64,000 nucleotides of DNA from Triatoma infestans (Eukaryota; Arthropoda; Insecta; Hemiptera; Reduviidae). The notes under the pieces are model-generated. The model ran no database searches and was not told where the DNA came from. It saw only the letters and a list, made by a program, of their open reading frames with translations. Positions 12,032 to 22,373 of this stretch are shown one piece after another. Position numbers and translations under genes: made by a program. The stretch spans positions 1-64,000 of the forward strand of contig JAAEAF010000613.1 in the NCBI GenBank assembly GCA_011037195.1, given 5' to 3'. The stretch's first letter is position 1. Each line of letters starts with the position of its first letter.

Positions 12032-13489
12032 TTATTCTTTTGTTTTCCAACATAAACTGACTTTTAAGAAATGTGTGTGAGTGTGAATTTTAAAAAGACG
12101 CTGGGAAAAAATCAGTGAACACAAAACTATATTCTCATATTTGCGAAAAGATAACTTATTTATGAAATGTATGACACATATATATAACTGAGATGCTGCT
12201 GTATAATTTCATTTTTATGAATTAGGATTAATATTAGGTATTTTATAAACTATATTTTGAGTGCGGTAAGAATCTGATATTAATAAAAAGTACAATACAA
12301 AAGATATTTTACATTTGAAACAAGGAGTCGTTATAGGATTAGATATTACAGAAAAATTAATGAAGTGATATATATGTAAGTAGAAATAAAAAAACTTCCA
12401 TTATATATGTAATTTTTATTTATTTATATAATTAAAGTCAGATTAATGAAAACTTAAATGTATATTTTTGTTTGATTTTCATTTTGGAATATTTTAATGT
12501 TACTGCAAGAATTGAATAACGAATCGTGGGCTTAGGAATAATATAGGGCTGTACCGTCTACAAAGTAATAGTATTTTTGCAGAAGAAGCAGGCTATCATG
12601 GAATATTATCTCTGATGCTTTCCAACTTTACATTGTGGTAATGTTTAAATAATATTGCAGGCCCGAATTTGTTTACAAATTCGATTAGATTATTTTGTGC
12701 AGACTTAGTACCGAACATCCGATTCTACTTTGACAGCGATATTGATGTATAGTTCTCATACAAGATTGAAACGATATAAATTCTGAAAACAGTCCTACTA
12801 CCTGGCAGACCAAGTGGATTAAATAATAAAGTAAATATGAGGTCAGTCCAGTATGCTAGCACTAGAGATTTCAACTTTTCTTCACCAATTAACCGATGTT
12901 CCACACTAATTTTACAATGACTGAAACATACCTTATTTTAAACATTTAGTCCCAGCTCGCTAGAGAAATTTTAAAATTTTGCACTCACTTTAACTCTCGA
13001 CTTTTTCTCTTTCTGGCAATCCCACATGATGTGAGACGGCGTTAGCGATTTCATCGATGAAAGAAAGCAATAAATTTGGAGAGTCATCAATGAATGATAA
13101 TTCTCTTCTCGATCTTTTGGTTAACATGATACAGGAACTTTTATACACCTGCAATTGTAAATTTCAAAGTAAGAAATAATAAAAATTATTTATTTTGTAT
13201 ATCCGAAGTACTATCTGTACCTTATTGTCTTTTGGGAAAGGGCCTTTTACACAAATGTTCTGCATTTAACAAAACGCCATTCCCTCCTTCACACTTACGG
13301 AAACTTATGTTTTCTATTTTTTTGAATTCTGCCACAGATTTAGAATGAGTAAGTTTATTGTCGTGACTAATGATGGAGCATAGAATTTTTAATAAACAAC
13401 CATGATTGTTAAAAAAGAAGGTATGATGATTATTTAAATTTTTATTATATATTAAATTGATTACTAAAATATGACTTTTTAATTTTCAG
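12032..13489. other. Spacer V5-V6 with a fragment of fold-back element
   Basis: About 12585-12635 (GAAGCAGGCTATCATGG, ATCTCTGATGCTTTCCAAC) matches the ends of the fold-back copy at 48.6-49.2 kb. The rest is unclassified. Confidence 0.5.
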
Positions 13490-13680
13490 ATATTAATAAT
13501 TGGCAAAGATACACTTGTATTGCATGCAATAGATCTTACAAGAATAAATATCATTTAAATCAACATCAGAGATATGAATGCGGTGTTGAACCGAAGTTTC
13601 AGTGCCCCCATTGTTCGTTTAAAAGTAAAAGAAAAGGTAATCTTAATGCACATATAGGAACGGCCCATTATATGAAATAA
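13490..13680 (+). CDS. lola: V6: lola-type alternative terminal exon, two zinc fingers
   Basis: Encodes 63 residues after acceptor AATTTTCAG (13488-13489); it has no early ATG. Finger 1 (residues 10-31, CIACNRSYKNKYHL) has contacts N,Y,H,Q. It is the first exon after V1 with the GVEP linker. Finger 2 (residues 39-60) is CPHCSFKSKRKGNL with R,G,N,A and ends GTAH, an alanine before the last zinc histidine where most exons have lysine or arginine. The tail is YMK. Finger 2 is closest to that of V7. Confidence 0.86.
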
Positions 13681-15031
13681 TTTTGAACGGATACATGTTG
13701 CCCACTTGCGTTCTGAATTCCAAAAAAAAAAGTGGTCCAGATATAATTTAGAAAAAAATATAAAAATCTTCCTAAGGAAATCTTATTTAGATTGTCAATT
13801 TTTAAATGCAGGTATTTGTTAAAAATTATATTTTGAAAAATTGTAATTTTATTTGGTTATTATTTGTAATTTTTTGGTTAATTTCTATCTTCTAGAGTGA
13901 CGGGGAAGATGAGCAAATAATTGCAACTGAACTACTAAGAATTTATTGGTATTATTAAGAAAAGACATTCCATTATTAAAACAAAAGATAATATTTTATC
14001 CAACCATGGATATATTTTGTTTAGTTACTCTTGGCCGTTTTGAAGGGAAGTTTTGCTTGCAATAGTGTAAATTTTTCTCAGATCAGCAGCAGGTTGATTA
14101 CACATAAATACATGTTTAAGGTCCCCTTGTTAAAAAAAAAAAATTATAATGCACCAGTCATGAAAGAATTCAATAAGAACTTTTTTTGTTTTCTTCTTTG
14201 AGAAATATGCTGCATTATTAACGTTTCTAATAAATCATATTTTGTGGAAGAACATTAAAAACAACATGAAATATTTGTACAGTAACTTTCTGTCGGAAAT
14301 AACAGAAGATAGTCAGCATTTAGGCCACTAATGGCTCATTGTAAAACCCATTTATTCACCCTCATAACAGACCCTGTATCATTAATAATTGTCCAGATTC
14401 TATAGTGAAAGGATGGATAAATTTAGAAATCGCTGATAAAAATTTGGAAGTGCCATACAGGAATTGAACCATGACTGCTTCACCAAAGCATCTTAGCTAG
14501 TTGGTGCCTTACGCTGTGCATTAATGCTTAAGAAGAGGTATAAAAACATTAGTGTAATTTTTTTCTGTTAGAGTTTTAAAAGTTTTACTTAAAATGAAAC
14601 AATTGACTGGCACTTTGAAGTGGTCTAAAAATATTGACATTATTAGTAGCTTCATCTGTTTAAATATATTAAATATTTTATATATATTATATATATATAT
14701 ATGTGTGTGTGTTTGCTTGTTGAACCATATTATAGGTTTGTTCTAATTAAAAAAACAAAAAAACATTTAATGCAAGAATGGTTTCGTCTCTAATTTTTTA
14801 TAAATTAATAATTTGCTCGTTTCCAGTTATTTCATTAATATGCATGTCATCTTCATTTTGACATCCTGTTAAATTTAATCAAAACTAAATACTAAAAAAA
14901 AAAAAAATGTTTAAAAAATTATTCCAAATTTATGTTGCAATAAAAAAACACATGAATATGTTAATGAAGCATATTCTATCTTAACAACATCATTATTTAA
15001 CAAAATTAATTTATTAATATAATCATTTCAG
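13681..15031. other. Spacer V6 to piggyBac-type exon
   Basis: Besides the tRNA-like fragment it holds TA/GT microsatellite at about 14676-14712. From about 14950 to 15031 the intron resembles that before V7. Confidence 0.5.
14430..14522 (-). repeat. tRNA-derived SINE fragment
   Basis: On the minus strand a box A-like TAGCTAAGATG is followed by a perfect box B-like GGTTCAATTCC (14460-14470). No intact cloverleaf was seen, so this is a SINE head rather than a tRNA gene. Confidence 0.45.
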
Positions 15032-15279
15032 GACAAAATTTACCGCAAACATTTATCAGTTATAAAAGTGACCTTGGCAGTCATTTCATTTCCAAAATTC
15101 CTAGAAAAGAAGATGGCAGAGTTGTACGTAAACGGTGTCATCAATGTTACAAAGAGTTGAGAATTATTAGTGGAACGGAAATCGCTACAAGGAAAGCAAA
15201 GCAAGTGGATACACAATGTTTAGCTTGTAAGAAGGCATTATGTCTAAAATGTTTTGAAATATGTCATCAAATATTCTAA
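15032..15279 (+). CDS. PB: terminal exon with a piggyBac-transposase-type cysteine-rich domain
   Basis: An 82-residue open frame after acceptor ATTTCAG (15030-15031), entered in the same phase as every finger exon. From about residue 17 it reads like the tail of piggyBac transposases: LGSHFISKIP, then RKRC, then CHQC, CLAC and CLKCF with a following CH. These are the cross-brace zinc ligands of the piggyBac C-terminal domain. Nothing of the transposase catalytic core is visible upstream. About 80 bases of upstream intron (gttaatgaagca...taacaaaat.aattta...ttcagg) resemble the intron before V7, and both exons begin G-Q. I infer that a duplicated V7-type acceptor now precedes a captured piggyBac tail. 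It could instead be an unspliced transposon scrap. Confidence 0.62.
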
Positions 15280-16087
15280 CATTAAACATAAATATTAGTT
15301 TTCTACATAAATGTGTTAGTTCTTCTTTTTTAAATTCTTGTTTCTTAATGTACAAATTTGCCTACTTAAAAAAAAAATATTTGATTTTTCTTAAAGAAAT
15401 TGTAATATGCATATTTTGTTTTATCAGTAAGAATAAATTATTTCTCTTTGGATTGATGTTTATTTTAGTATATTGCGGACATTTTGGTAAAGCAGCCAAA
15501 TTTGTCCGAAATCTTCTTAGCATTCCGTTATTTCTCCTGGGTGGAGACCGAGAGGAGTCCGATAGCGGTATTGGTATTAGATGAGGGGATAACACATCAA
15601 GACAGTCATTGGCAAAGCTTGGAACGCTCCTTTGTTTGATAGTGGCTCCTTTGGACAAACTATCTAGGGCAGAGAAGTAGCCGTCTATTATACTTACTAA
15701 AACCTTCAGACCTTTTACATAGAATACAATATCCTTTGCGGATCAATATCCGCATGCCAATTCCTCAAGCCATATACAAGATTACCGGTTTCATAACCTG
15801 AAAACTACCAGTCCTAGTTAATAACATTATGTTGTCTGTTTGGATATGCGCCATTCATGATAAGGAAGATGTTGGATAAAAGAAAATAAAAAATTAATTA
15901 GTGATTTAAATGTAGTAGGACATTTAAAACTACTTACTTCTTTAAATTGCTTCACAAATGAAAGTGGGCATGCGCCTTTATACTCCGAATGAATTACAAG
16001 TGTGTATCCTAGATTGTAAATGAGTTAATGAAGCAAATTCCATTCTTAGAACTTCCGAGAAGTAACAAAATCAATTTATGCTTTCAG
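15280..16087. other. Spacer piggyBac-type exon to V7
   Basis: About 15465-15700 is less AT-rich, with overlapping small frames on both strands (one reads NLLSIPLFLLGGD). Unclassified; possibly old transposon sequence. Confidence 0.4.
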
Positions 16088-16290
16088 GCCAAACTTTCCA
16101 AGAAAGATTTACTTGTGAAAATTGCTTTAAATCTTACAAGAATAAACAACATCTGAAAAGGCACGAAACTTATGAATGCAGCAAAGAACCACAGTTTCAG
16201 TGTCCACACTGTCCATTTAAGACAAAACGGAAAGGCAATCTTAAGTCACATATTGCACTTAAACATTTTAATTTAATAGATTATGTATAA
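16088..16290 (+). CDS. lola: V7: lola-type alternative terminal exon, two zinc fingers
   Basis: Encodes 67 residues. The acceptor is GCTTTCAG (16086-16087); an ATG at 16078 lies in the intron. Lead-in GQTFQERFT. Finger 1 (residues 10-31) has contacts N,Q,H,R. The linker is SKEPQFQ. Finger 2 (residues 39-60, CPHCPFKTKRKGNL) has R,G,N,S. The tail is FNLIDYV. AATAAA lies at 16384-16389. Its upstream intron resembles that of the piggyBac-type exon about 1 kb before it. Confidence 0.88.
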
Positions 16291-16933
16291 TTGATAAATA
16301 ATTTAGTTTTTTCTTCCCCAGTAAACTCGATTATTTTTATTTTGTTGATTTGGTCCTTTTATTCGTTTCCTTAAAATAATATCAATAAATCTGCAAATTT
16401 ACAAGCAAATAAGTGTGTATGGTATTAATTCTATTTATTTGTATATTTGCAACTCTTCCTTGCGTTGATTCTTAAAATACCTTTAGCATCCTAATAGTGG
16501 ATAGGTACTCTTATTTTTCTTGGAAGAGCAGTTAAATGTGAATACACTAAATCAAATTACCTACACACATTCATTACCTACTTTTGTAGGCCCAAGGCGT
16601 ACCATGAACGCCATTACTCGATTCGTTAGACTGAAATGGCCGCAGTAATTTCAAGGCTACTGAAGAAATGCGAGTCTACTTTCTCTTCCAGTGGTTGTAA
16701 TTATGTTATTATGTACCAAACAGTAAAAATCAAATATTGAAAAATATTCATTTTACATAAAGGAATAACAAACTATTTATAACATAGATCTGCAAGTGAA
16801 AAGAATTACTTTTTTTCTATTCAAATTAATATACTAAAAGAATTTAAAAACATTTATTTTTACTCAATTAGGCCACATTATATTTTTTATTTTATTCTTT
16901 TTTCATGTGGGGGGAGGGGTTACTACTTCATTT

Positions 16934-17050
16934 ACTTTCTCTTACTTTCTTTAAAGGGAAGTATTCATTCGTGACAGATTTTCAATATTAGATATTCACT
17001 CACTGATGTTTTTATTTCGTTTTTAAAATCCAGGAGTACAAAACAAAAAA
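16934..17050 (+). repeat. Interspersed repeat family A, left-end fragment
   Basis: Starts with ACTTTCTCTTACT (16934-16946), followed by GGAAGTATTC and GACAGATTTTC as in other copies, then breaks off. Confidence 0.65.
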
Positions 17051-17180
17051 AAGAAAAAGATTTCTGATATTATGAATATGCAGATTGACTAGATACTCCT
17101 AGACTTTGGGGATTACAAAGAATTCAACACAAGGTTTAAAAGTCAACTAAGTGGTATTCACTACAATTATATTGATTTTT

Positions 17181-18050
17181 ACTTTCTCTTACTTCTAGCA
17201 AGAGGAAGTAGTATTGCGAATGTGCCAGATTTTCGAAATTGAGTTTTCACTGTAAATACATGTATTGAGCTCCCCTGTATACGTGTTTTTAGCGAATGGT
17301 CTTGTGTGTGTGTGCGCTTTAACAAAAGATCTCAAAAACGAAAAGTCGCAGGAAGCCTAAACTTGGTATTCCGTTTAGGTAGTGCTCATCGCATGACACA
17401 GAGATTTCGGATTTTTTTTTTTTACTTTTTCGTGACTTTCTCGAAAACGACTGCAACAATTTTTTTTTAACTATGTATACCATCTAGACACATTAATATC
17501 GATCACTTTTATTTGAAACATTTTCCTTGGAACATTGGTTTTTTGAAGATGCTGGGGGAACAGTGCATTATGCTTTTCCTCTAAAGTACCACTTCAGTAT
17601 AATATATGATTTTATCACCAACATAATATTGATAGAATTACAAATTTGAAGAAAATCGGATACAGAAAGTGCGATTTTGCTGGGATAGGTTTATGAGTTG
17701 TTTTGGAATTTTCTTGAAAACTGTTCGGACGATTTTCTTTAAACTTGGAATGCTTGCTACATAGATAGAAACGAATAACTTTTATTTGAAACATTTTTCC
17801 CAAAAAGTTGATTTGGAAGTGATATTTATGGAGGTCTGTCAGTCAGTTTAAATTTATACAAGCTTTCTTGGTTTTGACATAGAGCGCTCCACATAAGGCC
17901 GCTCAGGAATGCAAGTAAAATCCCCACCAGCATTTTTATGGCCAGCCTAACTAAACATTGTAATGTTGCAATTTTAAAGAAAATTTGTAGATGAAATTGT
18001 ATTAATTAGAGTAAGAGAAAGTCGTGTGAGTGTTTCAGTCCAGGTTTTTT
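17181..18050 (+). repeat. Interspersed repeat family A, copy with both ends
   Basis: Left end ACTTTCTCTTACT (17181-17193) and right end AGTAAGAGAAAGT (18010-18022) are exact reverse complements. The right side extends to GTGTGAGTGTTTCAGTCCAGG and a T run. The interior has AGTGCGATTTTGC and TGAAACATTTTTCCC; no transposase frame. Confidence 0.75.
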
Positions 18051-18104
18051 TTTTTATATATATGAGATAGCTGCATTTTAAATTAATTTTTTTAATAGTT
18101 TCAG

Positions 18105-18200
18105 CTGTAGATGTATCGAGATTTGCCATTACCAATTGTGATGTCATATAAGAATAAAAGTCATCTGAAAAGACACCAAAAAGGTGAATGTAGTGAACAT
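18105..18200 (+). pseudogene. Dead single-finger exon (relative of C-c / V9)
   Basis: Begins after GTTTCAG (18103-18104) with AVDVSRFA, matching the lead-in of V9 (IDIS.RFA) and C-c. The first zinc cysteine codon has become ATT (isoleucine), and two bases are lost before TCATATAAG, giving a stop. The KNKSHLKRHQK helix and the ending GEC can still be read in another frame. The donor site expected after TGTA has decayed from GTAAGT to GTGAAC. Neither splicing nor finger folding is likely. Confidence 0.8.
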
Positions 18201-18529
18201 TTTTGAAATTATTTATGTAAGTTATTTTTGGAAACTAGTAACAAGCTAGTTCTATAAAGTTAGTTCAGATGTTTTGTACATGGCTTCCTGTTACCCGGTT
18301 CTTTTACATATGATGGGCAAACTCTTTTTGAAATAAATACATTGAATAGAATGGCAATTTTTTAGTTTAATGATCAATGTTAAGTGACACATTCGTTGAA
18401 TAACATTATTACCAAAATACAGAACAAATTAGCATCACTCTGATAATATGACCTGCCCAATTATGTTGTAAATTCAATTGAAATTTTCGGGCTGTATGAA
18501 ATTGCAATTCAGAAACTGAGCCGTACGAC
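18201..18529. other. Spacer after the dead exon
   Basis: Nothing recognised. Confidence 0.5.
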
Positions 18530-18825
18530 TAATAAATAACCTGCAGGAAACTATTTGAGGCTATGAAAAAGCGAGTCGAACTCGAGTCGTGATAAGACTA
18601 ATGATACGTAGGAAACTATTTGGGACTATGTGAAAAGGCAAGTCAGTACTAAAGTCGCACAGGCTTACTAGCCTGCAGGTAACTACTAGAGTCTGTGCGA
18701 AAAGGCTAAGTCTGTTTGAACCATTCTTACTAAATAAATCCATAGAAAACTATTTGAGGCTGTGTGAATAGGTGATTAGAATTCAAAGCGTATAATCTAA
18801 TAATCTACAGGAAACTATAGATGTA
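18530..18825. repeat. Degenerate tandem repeat, unit about 65-75 bp
   Basis: Four to five diverged units each carrying a variant of GCAGGAAACTATTTGAGGCT followed by GTGAAAAGGC and a CTTACTAA-like segment. Confidence 0.65.
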
Positions 18826-19029
18826 AATTGGAACGAGTTACAGAATTAATCGTTGGTCTGGAAGGTGTTACAAAGCATTCAGTTATTACCAGAGGGTAAT
18901 CGGCTCTGTTTACAACATGTTATTGAGCATTTTCAGTCGAATTAGGTCAAAGTAACGAAGCATCAACTGTATACTTCTGTTCCCAATTTATTGCATTTTA
19001 GGACTCAACTTATTTGAAAAAAGCAAAAA

Positions 19030-19260
19030 AATTTTTTTTTTCAATTTTAGGCGCGCCAACATATCTGGCCATTGGCGCCCGGAGCCTTCTCAGTGCCCTG
19101 CTGGCCTCCGGACAGTGTTCTCTCGTTCTAGACAACACAGACCATCACCGGACATTGTGATGTAGAGAGTCCTCTAGGAATAGAAAATCTAAGTACAGCA
19201 CAGCTGGAGTTGAACCTGGGACTTCCATATTAATAGTCCGGCGCGCTAATCCCTCCCTCA
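19030..19260 (-). repeat. tRNA-derived SINE family C, copy 1
   Basis: On the minus strand: box A-like GATTAGCGCGCCGG, box B-like GGTTCAACTCC (19209-19219), a shared body (AACGAGAGAACACTGTCCGG, GGCTCCGGGCGCC) and an A-rich tail (19030-19041). A related fragment lies at about 19385-19470. Confidence 0.75.
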
Positions 19261-19727
19261 ACATATTGATTTGAAAAACAGCCCGTAAACGATTACCTCC
19301 AGACTGTATTTAGATGATTCATTTAATTGCCAGTAACAACCATTATAGGGACAAGGTTACCTTATAAGGGGTTACCTTATAAGGGCGCGCTGCCCTTAGA
19401 TTTTCTTGCTCTAGAAGTTTCTGCAGCTCACCTGTCCAGCCAACGGCAGGTGTTGTGCGCCTTTAAAAAAGTAAATAAACACAATAGGTTCGTTCCAATT
19501 TTACTTTTCATATTATATTTACGTACTTCATTTGGAATTGAAACTGCTTGAAAGTTTCTATATTTCAGATATAAGCAAAGTAATTTGTTAAAACTGTTTG
19601 TACTTCTTGCTTAATAAAGATCATTTTATATTATAATAAGCATTTGAGTTGTATTATTTTCATCCCTCATCAATGTAATTTGTATCAGTAAACTTTAAAT
19701 TAAATTTAATTTCGTGCACTATTACAG

Positions 19728-19829
19728 GTGCTGGTGTTGACGGATCGACGATAAGATTTGCCTGTACAAAGTGCCATAAGTCCTATAAGAATAAAGGCCA
19801 TCTGAGGAGACACCAAAAATATGAATGTA
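19728..19829 (+). CDS. lola: C-c: symmetric single-finger cassette exon upstream of V8
   Basis: This 102-nt exon lies between acceptor ATTACAG (19726-19727) and donor A|GTAAGT (19830). It is longer than the 96-nt cassettes, has leucine rather than tryptophan in the helix, and ends in A rather than G. It therefore appears to be a separate origin of the same design. Lead-in GAGVDGSTIRFA; finger C2HC with contacts N,G,H,R. It resembles the first half of V9, where TGTAGTAAG is read as coding. The intron to V8 is 870 nt. Joining changes the first V8 residue from E to K. Intron retention would give CSKYS then stop. Confidence 0.78.
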
Positions 19830-20699
19830 GTAAGTACTCTTAATTTTAGCTTTCCTAATATCATAAAGAACAACATTGAACTGATTAATGATTTTAGAGA
19901 TTGTATTTAAATATTTTTAAAAACTTTCTAGTTTTTCCTATATTTGTCAAAAAAAAAGTTCATAATTTCGAATTCAAGTGGGAAACTTGGAAAAATATTG
20001 ATGAATTTTTCTCTAAAACCTTTGACAATGTCTAGCTTAAATTCGATTTCAGTTTCTATAAAAATTGTTTTTATTTTAAGCAATAATCTCAAGTTTGACA
20101 AATCTGAAGTTTAAAAAGGAACAGCTTGTTTTTAATCAAATTTCCTTTCTATTACTTGCGGCAAAGGAAATGTTATACAATAAAATATAAAATATGAAAG
20201 TTCGAGATTGAATTTTCACTAGAGAAATATATTTTGACGTTCCCTAAAGTGAAAAATATATATATGTATTTTTTATTATTGAGTGCCCAATTGTTTGGCG
20301 CCTGAACAAAAAAAATTAAGAGGAATCTGCAAACAGATATTCACTTTAGGTAGTCCCTATCTAAAGACCCTAGTCTAACCCTATTTAAACTCCATAATGT
20401 TAACCAGATTGCAAATATATTTTTTTATTTTTTGCGTTTCATTCGACAGCTGCTCCAAGGTTTCGTTAAATTCGGTATCTAACTAAACACTTTTATTTGA
20501 AACACCTGTTACTTTTATTTGAAGCATTTTTCTGGAACCTGATTTTAGTGGGATCTGCTGAGCTTCCCTCTAAACTTGCAATTTAATACTGACCTCTTGT
20601 AAAATATTATTGTACTTATTCAAAATTACAAATTTGAAGAAAATTTGCAAATTAGATGTGATTATTTTGATCTATGTATATATATATTTTTTTTTTCAG
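19830..20699. other. Intron between cassette C-c and V8, with decayed family A repeat
   Basis: About 20200-20650 shows diverged family A phrases (GAATTTTCACTAGAG, CACTTTTATTTGAAAC, AATTTGAAGAAAATTTGC). Confidence 0.55.
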
Positions 20700-20917
20700 A
20701 AGCTGTATTTAGGCCGAGATTGGTGTGTGAAGTTTGTTTTAGAACCTATAAAACCCAACGAGATCTAAGACGACATCAAACCTATGAATGTAATAAAGAG
20801 CCACAATTTCAATGTCCACATTGCCCGTACAAAGCAAAACTTAAAAATACTTTGAAGACTCATGTAATAGCAAAACATTGTGGCCCTTATATGGGAGACG
20901 GATCGACAAGTGATTAA
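20700..20917 (+). CDS. lola: V8: lola-type alternative terminal exon, two zinc fingers
   Basis: Encodes 72 residues after acceptor TTTTTTCAG (20698-20699). Finger 1 (residues 10-31, CEVCFRTYKTQRDL) has unusual contacts T,R,D,R. The linker is NKEPQFQ. Finger 2 (residues 39-60) has L,N,T,T and belongs to the KAKLK group with V11-V13. The tail is long (about 12 residues, CGPYMGDGSTSD) and acidic at its end. Can be used alone or behind cassette C-c. Confidence 0.87.
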
Positions 20918-21449
20918 ATACCTTTATATTCGAAAAAAGTGTAGCCATGATGTGGTCATTTTTAAGTCAGTAATGAACCTAGTTCTTTGTATTTTTTTAA
21001 AATAATTTTTTAATAATTAACAATTTAATAATTAATAATTTTAATTAATATTAATTTTAATTTTTTAAAATTAAGAATTTTAATATTTATTAATTAATAA
21101 TTTTTAATAATAATTAATAATTTTTTTTTTTTTTTTAATATTTATATTTAAAACACTTTTATTTGAACTTTAGCTATAGTTATTTTGTATTTTATATTTC
21201 TAATATTTTTCTATATTAGATTTTTTATTTTGCTAACGTTACTTTTATTTTTATAATATTTAACAAATTATTAATATAATATCTTTCATATCCACATTTA
21301 TTATCTATTATATATCTTTATATAAATTCTAAAACTTTACTAAACATAATATCTTTCTCTTCGGTACTTAATAATTACTTGAGCAGATAAAACAGATAAT
21401 TCTTTTAAAATATTTCTAAACCTTTATTAAAAAATAAAAATAAATACTT
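20918..21449. other. AT-rich spacer after V8
   Basis: Largely simple AT/TTAATAATT-type sequence (20995-21145). No gene. Confidence 0.6.
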
Positions 21450-22373
21450 CCATTTTTCATCTTCAAGAGTTTTTCCCCAAGAAATTATGAAGTTTCGTCA
21501 ATTGAGCCTTGGTTATTGAATCCAAAACGGGGAAATCATTGGCATCCAAGCTCTAATTTACAAGTACCGTCAAAAACTTCTCAGCATCAATTGGAATGGA
21601 ATCTGAGGTAAATTCGTAGATCCCTGAACTGAAGAAACCAATAGTGGACTGCCAGCCATTGAAATGACCATTTCTTCAGGTTTTGATTTTCTCAGAATCG
21701 CAGTTGAAGATTTAACGTTTGGTTTTGAACTAACAGAGGCAATTTTATAGTTATTAGTTTTTACAGAAATCATATTCTTTGGATGGCAGATTTTAACTCT
21801 TTCAATGCCGAAGATATGAAACTCGTTAGCCCTGAAGATGTTGAAACCGACTGTGTGGAAGTTTTACTTATTTGTGAATTTGTTCTCTTTACATTTCTTG
21901 CGTGTTGGGTGCGTTTTAATACGTAGGCTAACAATTTTCTTTATCCTCAGTCCTTGCAAACTTAGTTTTAACCTTTTTGAGGCGTTTGGAAGATCCCGCA
22001 GAGTTTGCTGTCCCCAATGGTGATTTTGAATTCACGACACTCTGTGAAGAATTTTTGTTTAACCCGGATTTTGCCTTTTCCGCATATCTTTCTAATTTTC
22101 TGAGTATTGATCCATTAGACTGACAGTTTTCTTTGTCTGCAATTTTATAATGAATACCATCTAGGAAATTCAACAACATAACTGACTTTCCCTCGTAATC
22201 TGTAATTTCAAGGTTTCTGCTTTTTCTCTGTGATGTTCGATTTCCCGTTCAGCTTTTTTCTGTGAAGTTGAAATAATTAAAGTTGATTCTGGAGATAATG
22301 ATGCTATTGATAAAGTAAAAGAGAAACTATCCCAGAAATCATTCATATTTTTTCTTTTTTTAATAAAAATCAC
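21450..22373 (-). pseudogene. Broken minus-strand coding remnant with two KEN motifs, identity uncertain
   Basis: The only gene-like reading on the minus strand. Reading leftward from about 22345, an open frame starts MNDFWDSFSF and runs through a charged, possibly coiled stretch (KKAEREIEHHREKAETL). It needs a frame change near 22180 to continue as YEGKSVMLLNFLDG, then ADKENC, LRKLERY and TEDKENC. Further shifts and a stop lead to ISMAGSPLLVSS (about 21650) and LDSITKAQLTKLHNFLG (about 21500). KEN is the APC/C destruction motif, so a cell-cycle protein is plausible. The GSPL segment followed by a C-terminal helix recalls Borealin only weakly. Best read as a retrocopy or decayed gene; AATAAA in the minus sense lies near 21425. 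Confidence 0.4.

Noticed and set aside
11484..12080. ATG-led frames over the C-b/V5 module
   Set aside because: Out-of-frame readings; splice sites and finger motifs define different frames.
14430..14522. Possible tRNA gene on the minus strand
   Set aside because: Box A and B are present but spacing is short and no cloverleaf closes by eye; SINE-like.
15261..15658. Overlapping frames on both strands (107 and 98 codons) after the piggyBac-type exon
   Set aside because: No recognisable domain, low-complexity content, and mutual overlap; no support as genes.
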